From: Coemansia sp. RSA 922
Taxonomy: Eukaryota > Kickxellomycota > Kickxellomycetes > Kickxellales > Kickxellaceae
Assembly: GCA_027577415.1 (NCBI GenBank)
Contig: JANBQS010000159.1
Coordinates: forward strand, 1 to 30,057
Length of the DNA: 30,057 bases
Direction of reading: 5' to 3'
Part shown: positions 1 to 7,267 of the stretch, one piece after another
Position numbering within the stretch: position 1 is the first letter of the stretch
How the letters are laid out: every line of letters begins with the position of its first letter
Notes under the pieces: model-generated
Told to the model about the DNA's origin: nothing
Seen by the model: only the letters and a program-made list of their open reading frames with translations
Database searches by the model: none
Translations under genes and position numbers: made by a program

Positions 1-60
1 AACGTTCTACTGCGGCTAAGCCGCAGACCCTTGCCCAATTCGCCGATCCAGTGATCTTGA

Positions 61-132
61 CTAATTCTGCGTGACAAAACTGGTGATAATTGGGTTAACA
101 ATAACAGAGGTACGATTGAAAGGCTACAGTAG
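61..132 (+). pseudogene. 3′ remnant (copy A) of the small multigene family
   Basis: The frame from 61 reads into the family's C-terminal motif (GDNWVNNNRGTIERLQ, stop TAG at 130–132). It aligns with the ends of copies C and D (DNWV-NN). The same frame has stops at 52–54 and 58–60, so family homology begins near 61 and the rest of the gene is absent or lies outside the window. Bases 1–60 are more GC-rich, do not resemble the family and contain a short inverted repeat (TGCGGCT-A-AGCCGCA). Either the copy is truncated by an insertion or rearrangement at about 60, or an intron/frameshift precedes it. I favour a truncated copy. Confidence 0.55.
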
Positions 133-340
133 TGAAGTTTTGCTACAGCAGCATATTCTCCTTTGCAGTTTCAATGTCTACTGGCTTGTCCCAAGCTGAT
201 ACCCTTGATGCGCTACACATCTCTTATCCACGCCTGCTGCTCCTCTGACCCCGTCCGCCTAATGACAACTACTGTAGTACTTTTATTCAAAACAAGTTAC
301 TTTTGTTTACATTGAAGAGAATACATAAGTACTATAAGTA
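133..340 (+). repeat. 3′ flank of copy A, inversely repeated at 17795–17964
   Basis: The reverse complement of 17795–17964 matches this stretch closely. Shared blocks include the words around CAATGTCTACTGGCTTG, AGCTGATACCCTTGATG and CACATCTCTTATCCACGCC. A shorter version follows copy B (about 1880–1985) and part of it follows copy E (about 20740–20840). The shared 3′ sequence shows that duplication covered flanking DNA, not only coding DNA. Confidence 0.75.
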
Positions 341-429
341 TATGAGCTTTTATTTTTCAGTGAAGAAAGCAGCAGACATAGAACTAGAGCACCACCTCTT
401 TTATAGCCGCACCTATACACATACTCTTG

Positions 430-1000
430 AAATTCTTTGATAAACTCGCCACAGATGAGGGGCTTTACTTATATTGGGTTTCGGGGTTCGGGTCACACAA
501 TACTGGTTTGTTATTGTTTTAGGGCTCCAGGTTCAAGATATATAGCGTGGGTTTTCTTCAAGTGTTCAAAATAATAAACGATACCTTTCTAAGATATCTA
601 CTTGCTTCTATCGTTGTCAAATGTTCTAGCGAACATCTTCCCTCCTCATAATTTACATCTGCAGTACATTGATTCGTTGCCATTGCTTTGTAGAGCAGGG
701 CTTTGTACTACTGGTAATTGCTGGCACTTCTTTTTCCCATTGAGCATCACCTTATGACGTCAGCGTGATTACGTCAGTGTGATTACGTCATCCTTTGAAA
801 AATAGCGGACAAAGAAAGCAGTCTCTGATAGATTGAAAAGCAATCTACTGGTGGCCTCATGATTGATTGCGCTTGAGTTGCTTACTAGTGCTATGACACA
901 TGCCAAGTATCTCAAAGCAAAGCGTTTGGGGAAGAAAAGTAGGACATTCCTCTTTTTTCCTTCGACTGCCCTATTAAAGAGACGCACCCTGCTCCTCCAA
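430..1000 (+). repeat. Long upstream repeat of copy B, inverted copy at 18430–19268
   Basis: Bases about 430–1000 match the reverse complement of about 18430–19268, with one interruption (18899–19170) explained by an insertion in the downstream copy. Matching landmarks are CACACAATACTGGTTT, CATTGATTCGTTGCCATTG, TTGAGCATCACCTTATGACG and GACATTCCTCTTTTTT. Identity looks high, with scattered substitutions and small indels. This is the promoter-side DNA of genes B and C. I see no gene in 133–1100. Confidence 0.8.
755..790 (+). promoter_or_regulatory. Triple CRE/ATF-like site in 14-bp phased repeats
   Basis: TGACGTCA occurs at 755–762 and TTACGTCA at 769–776 and 783–790, so the three sites are spaced by exactly 14 bp in a direct repeat of unit TACGTCAGTGTGAT. 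TGACGTCA is the established ATF/CREB-family bZIP target. The cluster lies about 310–345 bp upstream of the copy B start. The inverted copy upstream of C has two units (18640–18661). Function as a bZIP-controlled promoter is inferred. Confidence 0.65.
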
Positions 1001-1020
1001 AAATCCTCCTACTTTTATTC
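971..1020 (+). promoter_or_regulatory. Shared core promoter of the family (copy B)
   Basis: A TATA-like run (CTATTAAAG, from 971) is followed by AAAATCCTCCTACTTTT (within 999–1020). The same arrangement precedes copies C, D and E: AT-rich box, 15–25 bp, then the CTCC box. It is the best conserved non-coding block across all four intact copies. It may be the TATA plus initiator/5′ leader. Transcription starts are not visible from sequence. Confidence 0.5.
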
Positions 1021-1100
1021 CACACAATACCAACAACCTCCTCTCCCTCTCCATCTTCTTACCAAGTGCTTATTATTTATTATACCCTTACTGCCTGAAC

Positions 1101-1535
1101 ATGAGTGAAGTTGAAGTAATTGTCTACCAGTTTCGTGTCTATTCTAAAGATAACAAAATTAAACCTACATTCTCCAAATTAGGTGTTTTCAAAGCTGAGA
1201 GTGGTGGATATTGTTCAAAGCATATGACGACGGAAGAGGACGCTAAATGCGATGCCTGTAAACGTGTGAAAGCGGGCTATTATAATGCTGTTGAAAAACT
1301 AAAAAGTAGTGTGGAACTTCACAATGAACTGTCTAAATTCAAAGGCTATCTTTTTCCCCTTAATGCAGATATTTGGATTATTATTTTTATGTCTTGTAAA
1401 TATGAAAGCTTTAAAGAGTATCTCAAGGGTGGCAAAATCAAAAATATTGCAGGGGACAGTTGGCTGGACAACAGTAATAACGTAGATATGCTGCTTCAGA
1501 GAAACTGGGGAATTGAAGATGATGCCGAAAATTAG
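1101..1535 (+). CDS. Small multigene-family protein, copy B (zinc-knuckle-like type)
   Basis: This is a 144-aa protein with no domain I recognise. The ATG is chosen because the 40 bp before it are nearly identical to those before copy E (ending ACCCTTACTGCCTGAAC). Its layout parallels copy E: a VYQF/AYKF opening; C-x2-H-x8-C-x2-C around residues 38–53, which could bind zinc; a FPLN step; then the family C-terminal motif, a hydrophobic strand ending in MxC, a helix-like stretch, D-x-W-x-x-N and D-M-L-L. There is no signal peptide or membrane segment, so it is probably intracellular. Relatives in this window are C (17965 −), D (19617 −), E (21114 −) and remnant A. Codon use is AT-rich, unlike the neighbouring housekeeping genes. 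It is probably lineage-specific; function unknown. Confidence 0.7.
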   Translation: MSEVEVIVYQFRVYSKDNKIKPTFSKLGVFKAESGGYCSKHMTTEEDAKCDACKRVKAGYYNAVEKLKSSVELHNELSKFKGYLFPLNADIWIIIFMSCKYESFKEYLKGGKIKNIAGDSWLDNSNNVDMLLQRNWGIEDDAEN

Positions 1536-2600
1536 TGATCGGCAAGTAGGTTTCCATGCTTGTATATGTTTTACACTTCCTACCAAGCTACCGAGCAATG
1601 TGCGATATGTAGGTGTATATGCATGAGATATTGGTTTAACAATATGTTTAATTTTGGAATGTTGCAGTGATATTTAAAAGAAAGAATCAGTTTAATAACG
1701 CTGTTTCTTTTGGACGTTCATCGAGAAATAAACTATATATTGTCCATGTCTATTATAAACTTACGCGTATTTGGATGGAAATAGGAAGAAGTATTGTCAT
1801 TCTCTACAGCAAATCTGAATATTTTGGCTTTGCCCAAACAGTAATCCTTTCATATACTACGCACCTCCATTTCACACCCGCTACTCTTCTGATCCCGCTT
1901 GTTTAATGACATCTATTATAGTATTCTCCAAGACTAGTTTAGTTTTTGTTTACCATTACAAGCAATATATTTATATTGAACAATACTACTCATGTACACT
2001 ATATAGTGATATGTTGCTCTTTTACACATTAGGTTCTTGGGGTTTTCCACATATTTTTATAGACATATAAGTACATATTAGATACAGGAATGTAGCTGTA
2101 CTGCCTGTATTATGCAGGTCACCAACGTGTCAAGGAGTTCTTTATTTATAAATACCAAAAGATGAAAGACAGCTATGTGCGGGCCAAGAAATGAGTGCTT
2201 GGTAATATTGTGCTGCTTTACAATTGATTCATTAAAAAAAGTGAACCTGGGCTAAGAACATCAAATTCGCCCTTAGTACCTGATATTGCTTTTATCATTA
2301 CCCTCTGCCTCTCGATAGTGGCTTCCATCATAGCAACTATCTAAAAGTTCGTTGTTAAGCACAGACTCATTCTCACAAAATCAGAGCCAGTGCCTTTTGA
2401 GCATTTTAAACCTCGCTTCCGCCATAGTCGTAAGTGTGTCAGTAGAGATGGTACTGCGTCACTTTAGGGGAGCCGATTTTTGTGTTTACCTTTTTTAGGC
2501 AGTATCGTGAGTCCTCAAAAAGTGCCTTCTCTCCTCTTTTTTTTTTTTCTTTTTCAATCGCCCAATACTAATTTCTTTATATGAAATTTCTTTTTTGCTC
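1536..2600. other. Intergenic; 3′ flank of copy B, then unassigned AT-rich DNA
   Basis: About 1840–1985 resembles the 3′ flank of copy E (CCCAAACAGTAATCCTTT versus CCCAAACCAGCAATCCTTT) and of A, including the shared TAATGACA-containing motif at 1904–1923. I see no gene or RNA in 1986–2580. A T-rich tract at 2538–2556 and the upstream ATG at 2581 belong to the promoter/leader of the next gene. Confidence 0.5.
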
Positions 2601-2643
2601 ATGGGCATTCCGTTGCGACAATTTACCCTGCTACGACCACTAA
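2581..2643 (+). promoter_or_regulatory. Upstream ORF overlapping the aminotransferase start
   Basis: An ATG at 2581 opens a 20-codon frame ending TAA at 2641–2643, overlapping the main ATG (2601) in another frame. After its stop, the next in-frame starts are M19/M20 (2655, 2658); M20 has A at −3, whereas 2601 has C. Leaky scanning versus reinitiation could give long and short N-termini. This assumes the transcript begins upstream of 2581, which is not shown. Confidence 0.35.
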
Positions 2644-3584
2644 CGAACATACGCATGATGAGTACAAAACTATCACTGATACTGGACTACAACTACGCCA
2701 CTTCAAAAATTACCGAACACGAGAGCGAAATGAGCGCCAGCGAGTTTATGCTCACCGGTGGTGACGGCATATACACTGCCATGCGAACCGTATGCCATGG
2801 CACGCGTTTATTCCTATTTGACGACCACCTCCAGCGTATTTGCAAGTCGCACAGTGTAATGCTATCCAAAAATGGTGGTGAGAGGCAAAGACAGCTTGAT
2901 ACAGAGTACTGGCGCGGATTATTAGCGCCGCTTATACGCCGTGGTCTGCATCGGTTTGGATCGGGTAGTGAGCAGGATAGCAAGATAACGGTGCTCGTAG
3001 ACAGGCATCGTGTAGCTATACAGTTTGTGCGGTTGCTGGGACCCAATGGTCCAAATCCCTCGTGTTGGGTAAAGTTTGTATCGGGTCGTCGAGATCACCC
3101 AGAGGCAAAATCCTTGCAATGGGTGCATGACCGCGAAGCTCTGGAGCAGTTTATCGTGCCGCCTATCAACGAGGTCGTATTGATTGAGCATGATTCAAAG
3201 GACGGTCCATTGAGGTTCTACGAAGGACTGTCGTCGAACTTTTTTGTTACTCGGCGTGTGTCTGTGGGTAAGCAACCAGAGTACCTCAACTTCCAACTCT
3301 TATCTGCGCCGCTCGACAGTGTGTTACTGGGTACTGTTATGAAACTGGTGCTGTTGATATGTGAGCGAGACGGGATCAGCGTCAGGTATGCGCCAGAGTT
3401 TGATGCCTTGGAGTCGTGGAACGGCGCCTTTGTCTCGTCGACATCGAGGCTCGTGCTGCCTGTCTCTAATGTCATCTACGGCGAGGATAATCGTCAGCAT
3501 AAGCTGGATGCCAGTGACCCGCTTATCATGCATCTTTTGGATTCAGTTCGAAGCATGGCTAGAGAGAAATCGACAGAGGTATAG
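2601..3584 (+). CDS. Class IV aminotransferase-like PLP enzyme
   Basis: This 327-aa protein is of the fold-type IV PLP family that includes branched-chain and D-amino-acid aminotransferases and aminodeoxychorismate lyase. Visible hallmarks are GGDGIYTAMRT (53–63), FLFDDHLQRI (71–80, the phosphate-site Arg region), a likely Schiff-base Lys170 in EAKSLQW, and EGLSSNFFV (208–216), the family's Glu plus NFF element. A FVSSTSRLVLP segment (278–287) closes the domain. The substrate cannot be read from sequence; aminodeoxychorismate lyase (Abz2-like, p-aminobenzoate synthesis) is one option. The first 19 residues are Arg-containing and lack acidic residues, so a mitochondrial presequence is possible, with M19/M20 as an alternative cytosolic start. 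It converges with the LRR gene, 32 bp apart. Confidence 0.8.
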   Translation: MGIPLRQFTLLRPLTNIRMMSTKLSLILDYNYATSKITEHESEMSASEFMLTGGDGIYTAMRTVCHGTRLFLFDDHLQRICKSHSVMLSKNGGERQRQLDTEYWRGLLAPLIRRGLHRFGSGSEQDSKITVLVDRHRVAIQFVRLLGPNGPNPSCWVKFVSGRRDHPEAKSLQWVHDREALEQFIVPPINEVVLIEHDSKDGPLRFYEGLSSNFFVTRRVSVGKQPEYLNFQLLSAPLDSVLLGTVMKLVLLICERDGISVRYAPEFDALESWNGAFVSSTSRLVLPVSNVIYGEDNRQHKLDASDPLIMHLLDSVRSMAREKSTEV

Positions 3585-3616
3585 TTTCCAAAACAAAAAA
3601 AATGAAATAGACACTG

Positions 3617-4759
3617 TTAAAGATCCCAATTGGCAGCGTCTACTGGTCGCTGTATAGTAGTGGTAATAGCCTGGTCCTGACAATTTGTCGAGCAACATTG
3701 CCAGGCGAAGGGCATATCCCAGTGGTCCACTACCTTGACTATAGCGAGCTCTGGGCTAAACACTGGCGCGCCGCATACTGTACACATGTACCGTTTAGAC
3801 GCAGAGTCTAAAGCAGGCAGCAACACGTCCGACAGTGCGAAATCCGCTGGGTTCCTCCGTATTTCCTCGCACGCAGCAAACAACTGGTACGCATTACAGC
3901 TCTCAGAGTCTCGAGCACCTATCTCACTAGATTCTGACAGTGTGGGTGGTTCAGGGGATACGAATGGCGCAATAGCGGAATGGATCCGCTGCTTGCAGAG
4001 ACTAGATAGCAAGGGGACTCGCGACAAGCGTTTACCACTAGTAGGAGACTCCAAAATAAGGTCAGACAGTGACAACCAATTTGCAGAGTCAGAAACCAGT
4101 CGTCTCATAACAGCGTCGGAGCATCGGTTAGCGGCCAAAGTGCCAATAGCCGGAGCAAACAGCAGCTCAGCAGGCAAGTAGGCCAGTCTCGGGTTATCAG
4201 AAACATCAGCATAAAATAGCATAGGCATTCGGCCCAATGACGGCGGCAAGTATCGAAACCTATTACCAGCCAAGAACAGAACCCGCAAATTGACCAAGCC
4301 CCGCCACCACAGATCCTCTGTAGAATGTTCGTCCAACTGGTTGTACTCCAAGTTCAAGATCTCCAGCTGTGTCATCATGAACAGCGAGTGTGGCAAGTGT
4401 GTGAGCTTGTTTTGTGGCAGACGCAGCTCCACTAGGCTGGTAAGATATCGGATCGACGATAGGGGGATGATGAGTTGGCGGATAGACTGGTTGCCAAAGT
4501 TCAGGCGATGGCTGGCTAGAACTTCAGAGGTTTTACATCGCGTAGTGGTGTCGCCGAGTCGAAAGTCTCGGGATATGCTCCAGGACTGTTGGTGTCGTTG
4601 GTTCGACTGTCGTAAGTGTCTGTGACCGTCCAAGTGTGTGACTGGTTTAGTATCGCTCTGAACCGACGCATTGGGACTAGCTGCCCAGATCGTCAGGTAG
4701 TGATCCGGGTATGGCGACCACATGACTCGCCGCACGAGCTCCGGTTCACCACTATTCAT
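3617..4759 (-). CDS. Leucine-rich-repeat protein with C-terminal cysteine cluster
   Basis: This 380-aa protein starts at the ATG at 4759 (MNSGEPEL); the open frame further upstream has only non-ATG starts. Residues about 80–205 carry four to five LRRs of the L-x2-L-x-L-x2-N-x-L type (LVELRLPQNKLTHLP, LEILNLEYNQL, LRVLFLAGNRFRYLP). The C-terminus has C326-x2-C329 and C355-C356-x3-C360, a zinc-ribbon-like arrangement. The N-terminal 75 residues are low complexity. LRRs suggest a protein-binding role; no enzymatic domain is seen and I cannot name an orthologue. The gene is expressed away from 4760–4891. Confidence 0.75.
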   Translation of the reverse strand: MNSGEPELVRRVMWSPYPDHYLTIWAASPNASVQSDTKPVTHLDGHRHLRQSNQRHQQSWSISRDFRLGDTTTRCKTSEVLASHRLNFGNQSIRQLIIPLSSIRYLTSLVELRLPQNKLTHLPHSLFMMTQLEILNLEYNQLDEHSTEDLWWRGLVNLRVLFLAGNRFRYLPPSLGRMPMLFYADVSDNPRLAYLPAELLFAPAIGTLAANRCSDAVMRRLVSDSANWLSLSDLILESPTSGKRLSRVPLLSSLCKQRIHSAIAPFVSPEPPTLSESSEIGARDSESCNAYQLFAACEEIRRNPADFALSDVLLPALDSASKRYMCTVCGAPVFSPELAIVKVVDHWDMPFAWQCCSTNCQDQAITTTIQRPVDAANWDL

Positions 4760-4891
4760 GCTATAAAATAAAAAGTTATAATAAAGTAAATGAACCAAAT
4801 ACACTACAGAGAAAAAAAGGGAGGGAGGGAGAGAGGAAAAAAATGTTTGGCGGATAGGAAGGGGAGAAAAGGGTTACGGGATGTTGTAGGA
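4760..4891 (-). promoter_or_regulatory. Short promoter interval with strand-asymmetric purine tract
   Basis: This 132-bp gap separates the LRR gene from the Ser-rich gene, both on the minus strand. On the plus strand it holds a purine run (from about 4809, including GGGAGGGAGGGAGAGAGG), that is, a pyrimidine-rich tract on the coding strand. CT-rich tracts before start codons are common in fungal promoters. Confidence 0.4.
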
Positions 4892-6700
4892 TTATTTGTT
4901 GCCGTGGTATTGGAGTCGTTCTAGTTCTTTGCGTAGCCAAATGTTCTCCAACTCCAGTGTGCGGATATGTAGTCTCGTATCTTCTGGGATAGTGTGTAGT
5001 GGATCCAACTCAACCAGTGCGCTGAGCAAATCGTTGCGCGCTTGCAGGGATCGTATAGTGCGTCGCAGCACATCGATTTCCTGCACCGGCGCTGTCGATG
5101 TGGCCGCTGGTATGGGCTCGGAAGGCCGGCGGAGTCGGCTCCGGTTCAAGCTGGAAGCCGGCGACAAGTCACAGGCAGTGTTTAGCGATGGCAGCGACAT
5201 AAACAAGGGCTTCTGGTTCTTCTGCGACAACACCGGCGGTGGCGGCAAAACAGCAACGGAGGGCTTGTCATCTGTAGTCCGGTCAGGAATAACGTCCGAT
5301 ATCTCGGAAAAGCGCACCTTGGTTGAACTAGAGCTAGACTCGCGCTTACTAGACGATCCGTTGTTAAGCGTATCGTCAGATGCGCTCTTATACAGAGATT
5401 TACTAGTGGTGCTCAGCCGGTTACTAGTAGATGGACGGCGAGAGAGCAGCGTGGCTTCGATTTGGGTTTGCTCAGTAATCGGGCGGGCGTTGAAAAAGGT
5501 GTTGCGGTATACGGTCGGGTCCAGCAACATGTCGGCGTTAGACACCTGGCTATGAACCATGGGCACGAGCTTAGGCGGGTTCTCACGGGTAGGCGACGGA
5601 AGCATAGTCGAGTCAGTTTCGTAGATGGCCGTTGGACGCTGGGCCGTAGAGAACGACAGGCGGGGCAATGGCCGCGGGGCCAATGGGGGAGCTACGGGAG
5701 TTCTGACTGATGACGAGCGCGTGGCAGGTACACGCACAGTGGGGCGATGCTCTGATGGGCTGTCTGCCAGTGTGTCGATGCTGGTAGTGGTCTCACCACT
5801 GTTTTCGGAAAAGCGCTTACGATCAATGTGCTTGTACACCTGCAGCATGCTATCCGAGTTGGATGACAGCATAGCCGGCGGCAAAGCCACGCGCATATGC
5901 AGCGGCTGCAGGAGACGAGAAGGAGGCATCGCCCCAGACTCAGCACGTGGGCGGACCAAAGCCGGCGCTGACGCCGGGGCCTCATCGTCCTCGACAATAC
6001 GCTCCAGTGCTGATGAGGGCAGGTCCATCGAGTAGTCGCGCGAGTTAGGCCGCCGATTACCGTTGCTATTGCTCTGGGGCAAGAGCATTAGGCGGCGCAA
6101 GCGCGGCATCCCTCGTGTGCTATCTGGCTTTGCAGCGGGTGGCTCTGGCACTGCACTTTGGTGTGCGTGGGACAGTGGAAGTACGGTGGAGCGCGGAAGG
6201 TCCATACTATAGCTGTGTACCGGAGGCTTATTCGGCGTCGATCCAGTAGAGCGGAATAAATCGGCAGATCCACGCGAGCCGTCAAGCGCACTCATTACAG
6301 CACTCACAGGCGACCGCTTACTCTGGGACCGTGGCGAGGGGATGCCTGAGGACCATGTGCGAGTATTGGGCTCGGCAGTAATGTTTGGGGTTGACTGCAT
6401 TGGCGATGTGGCTAAGGACAATGTGGAGGGCACAATGGTGCGCGGACTGGATGGCGCAGTGCGGGGACGTGATGCAGGGGACAGACCAGAGACGGGTGGC
6501 GGAGTGGCCGAGGAAAAGGCACCTAAACGAGAGCTCTGGGTAGTGGTGTTTAGGCGACTGGCCTGTTTGCGAAGCTTACTCCATAGGCTTTTGGACTCTT
6601 TGCTGCTGACGCTGGTGCTGCTGGACCCGGGTTCGTCGCTGCTCCAGCTCTGTCGAAACGTAGCCTTTGACTCGGTGGTAGTGTGATCTATGCCCAGCAT
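4892..6700 (-). CDS. Ser/Pro-rich protein with C-terminal coiled coil, function unknown
   Basis: This 602-aa protein starts at the ATG at 6700 (MLGIDHTT); upstream continuation of the frame has no ATG and includes a CAA repeat in the leader. Most of the chain is low-complexity Ser/Pro/Thr/Arg sequence with many S-P and R-x-x-S sites, suggesting disorder and phosphorylation. A recurrent YSMDLP(R/S)S motif appears twice in the middle third (as HSYSMDLPRS and RDYSMDLPSS). The last about 65 residues (from EIDVLRRTIRSL to LRKELERLQ) form two heptad-rich helices, a probable dimerisation coiled coil. No family is recognised. It is divergent with ATG15 across 567 bp. Confidence 0.65.
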   Translation of the reverse strand: MLGIDHTTTESKATFRQSWSSDEPGSSSTSVSSKESKSLWSKLRKQASRLNTTTQSSRLGAFSSATPPPVSGLSPASRPRTAPSSPRTIVPSTLSLATSPMQSTPNITAEPNTRTWSSGIPSPRSQSKRSPVSAVMSALDGSRGSADLFRSTGSTPNKPPVHSYSMDLPRSTVLPLSHAHQSAVPEPPAAKPDSTRGMPRLRRLMLLPQSNSNGNRRPNSRDYSMDLPSSALERIVEDDEAPASAPALVRPRAESGAMPPSRLLQPLHMRVALPPAMLSSNSDSMLQVYKHIDRKRFSENSGETTTSIDTLADSPSEHRPTVRVPATRSSSVRTPVAPPLAPRPLPRLSFSTAQRPTAIYETDSTMLPSPTRENPPKLVPMVHSQVSNADMLLDPTVYRNTFFNARPITEQTQIEATLLSRRPSTSNRLSTTSKSLYKSASDDTLNNGSSSKRESSSSSTKVRFSEISDVIPDRTTDDKPSVAVLPPPPVLSQKNQKPLFMSLPSLNTACDLSPASSLNRSRLRRPSEPIPAATSTAPVQEIDVLRRTIRSLQARNDLLSALVELDPLHTIPEDTRLHIRTLELENIWLRKELERLQYHGNK

Positions 6701-7267
6701 ATCGTAAATGTATGTGTGTTGTTGTTGTTGTTGTTGTTGGCGGAGGAGTAGATATTTGCTGATCCAGCAGCAAAAATAAAGTATAAAAAAAGACAAGGAA
6801 GGGCGGGAAGAATAGGTTAAGGAGGAGGATAAATAATTAGTACACACAAAAAGCTTCGATCATAAGAAAGAAAGCGAGTTGCATGGGGGGGATGGAGGAC
6901 TTCAATGTGTGTGATGATAAAAAAAATTTGACTGGCGTGGTTTTGAGAAGAGTAGCGGCACTCTTAAGGAAGCGTGAAATGCAAATCATTTTTTTAGTCC
7001 GCCGTTTGTGCTGGTGAAGATAGTACAGTTGTTGTCGTCGATCATTCCCCCCAAAAGTCTATTGGAGCCAGGACCCGGCATGAGCTTCCGCGCATGGCTC
7101 AGCCTGAGAATGGCGGACCACGTGTATACAGGTCACATGTGCCAGTCACTTTCAGTGACAGTGATGCTATGAACATCCCTTTTTTCTTTCTTGGCTTTTC
7201 ATTTATATTTGTATTTTAAAATCGTTACTCCACATTTACGCTTTCCTTTTTCTTAATTTACACTCCC
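6701..7267. other. Divergent promoter region between the Ser-rich gene and ATG15
   Basis: The 567 bp between the two divergent ATGs contain no supported gene. The stretch includes AT-rich and homopolymeric runs (about 6920, 6990) and a T-rich run just before ATG15 (7177–7260). No specific regulator site is assigned. Confidence 0.4.
6719..6738. repeat. Trinucleotide microsatellite in a 5′ leader
   Basis: A run of about six GTT units on the plus strand (AAC/CAA on the coding strand) lies about 20–40 bp before the Ser-rich gene's ATG, so it falls in its leader or promoter and could vary in length between strains. Confidence 0.6.

Noticed and set aside
1..60. tRNA or other structured RNA suggested by TGCGGCT-A-AGCCGCA
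   Set aside because: The one-base loop and lack of T- and anticodon-arm signals do not fit a tRNA.
1667..1906. 79-codon plus-strand open frame after copy B
   Set aside because: It has no ATG at its first codon and overlaps the 3′ flank shared with other copies, where the frame is not conserved.
4820..4845. Possible G-quadruplex in GGGAGGGAGGGA
   Set aside because: Only three GGG runs are present; a fourth would require GG or distant bases, so a stable quadruplex is not supported.
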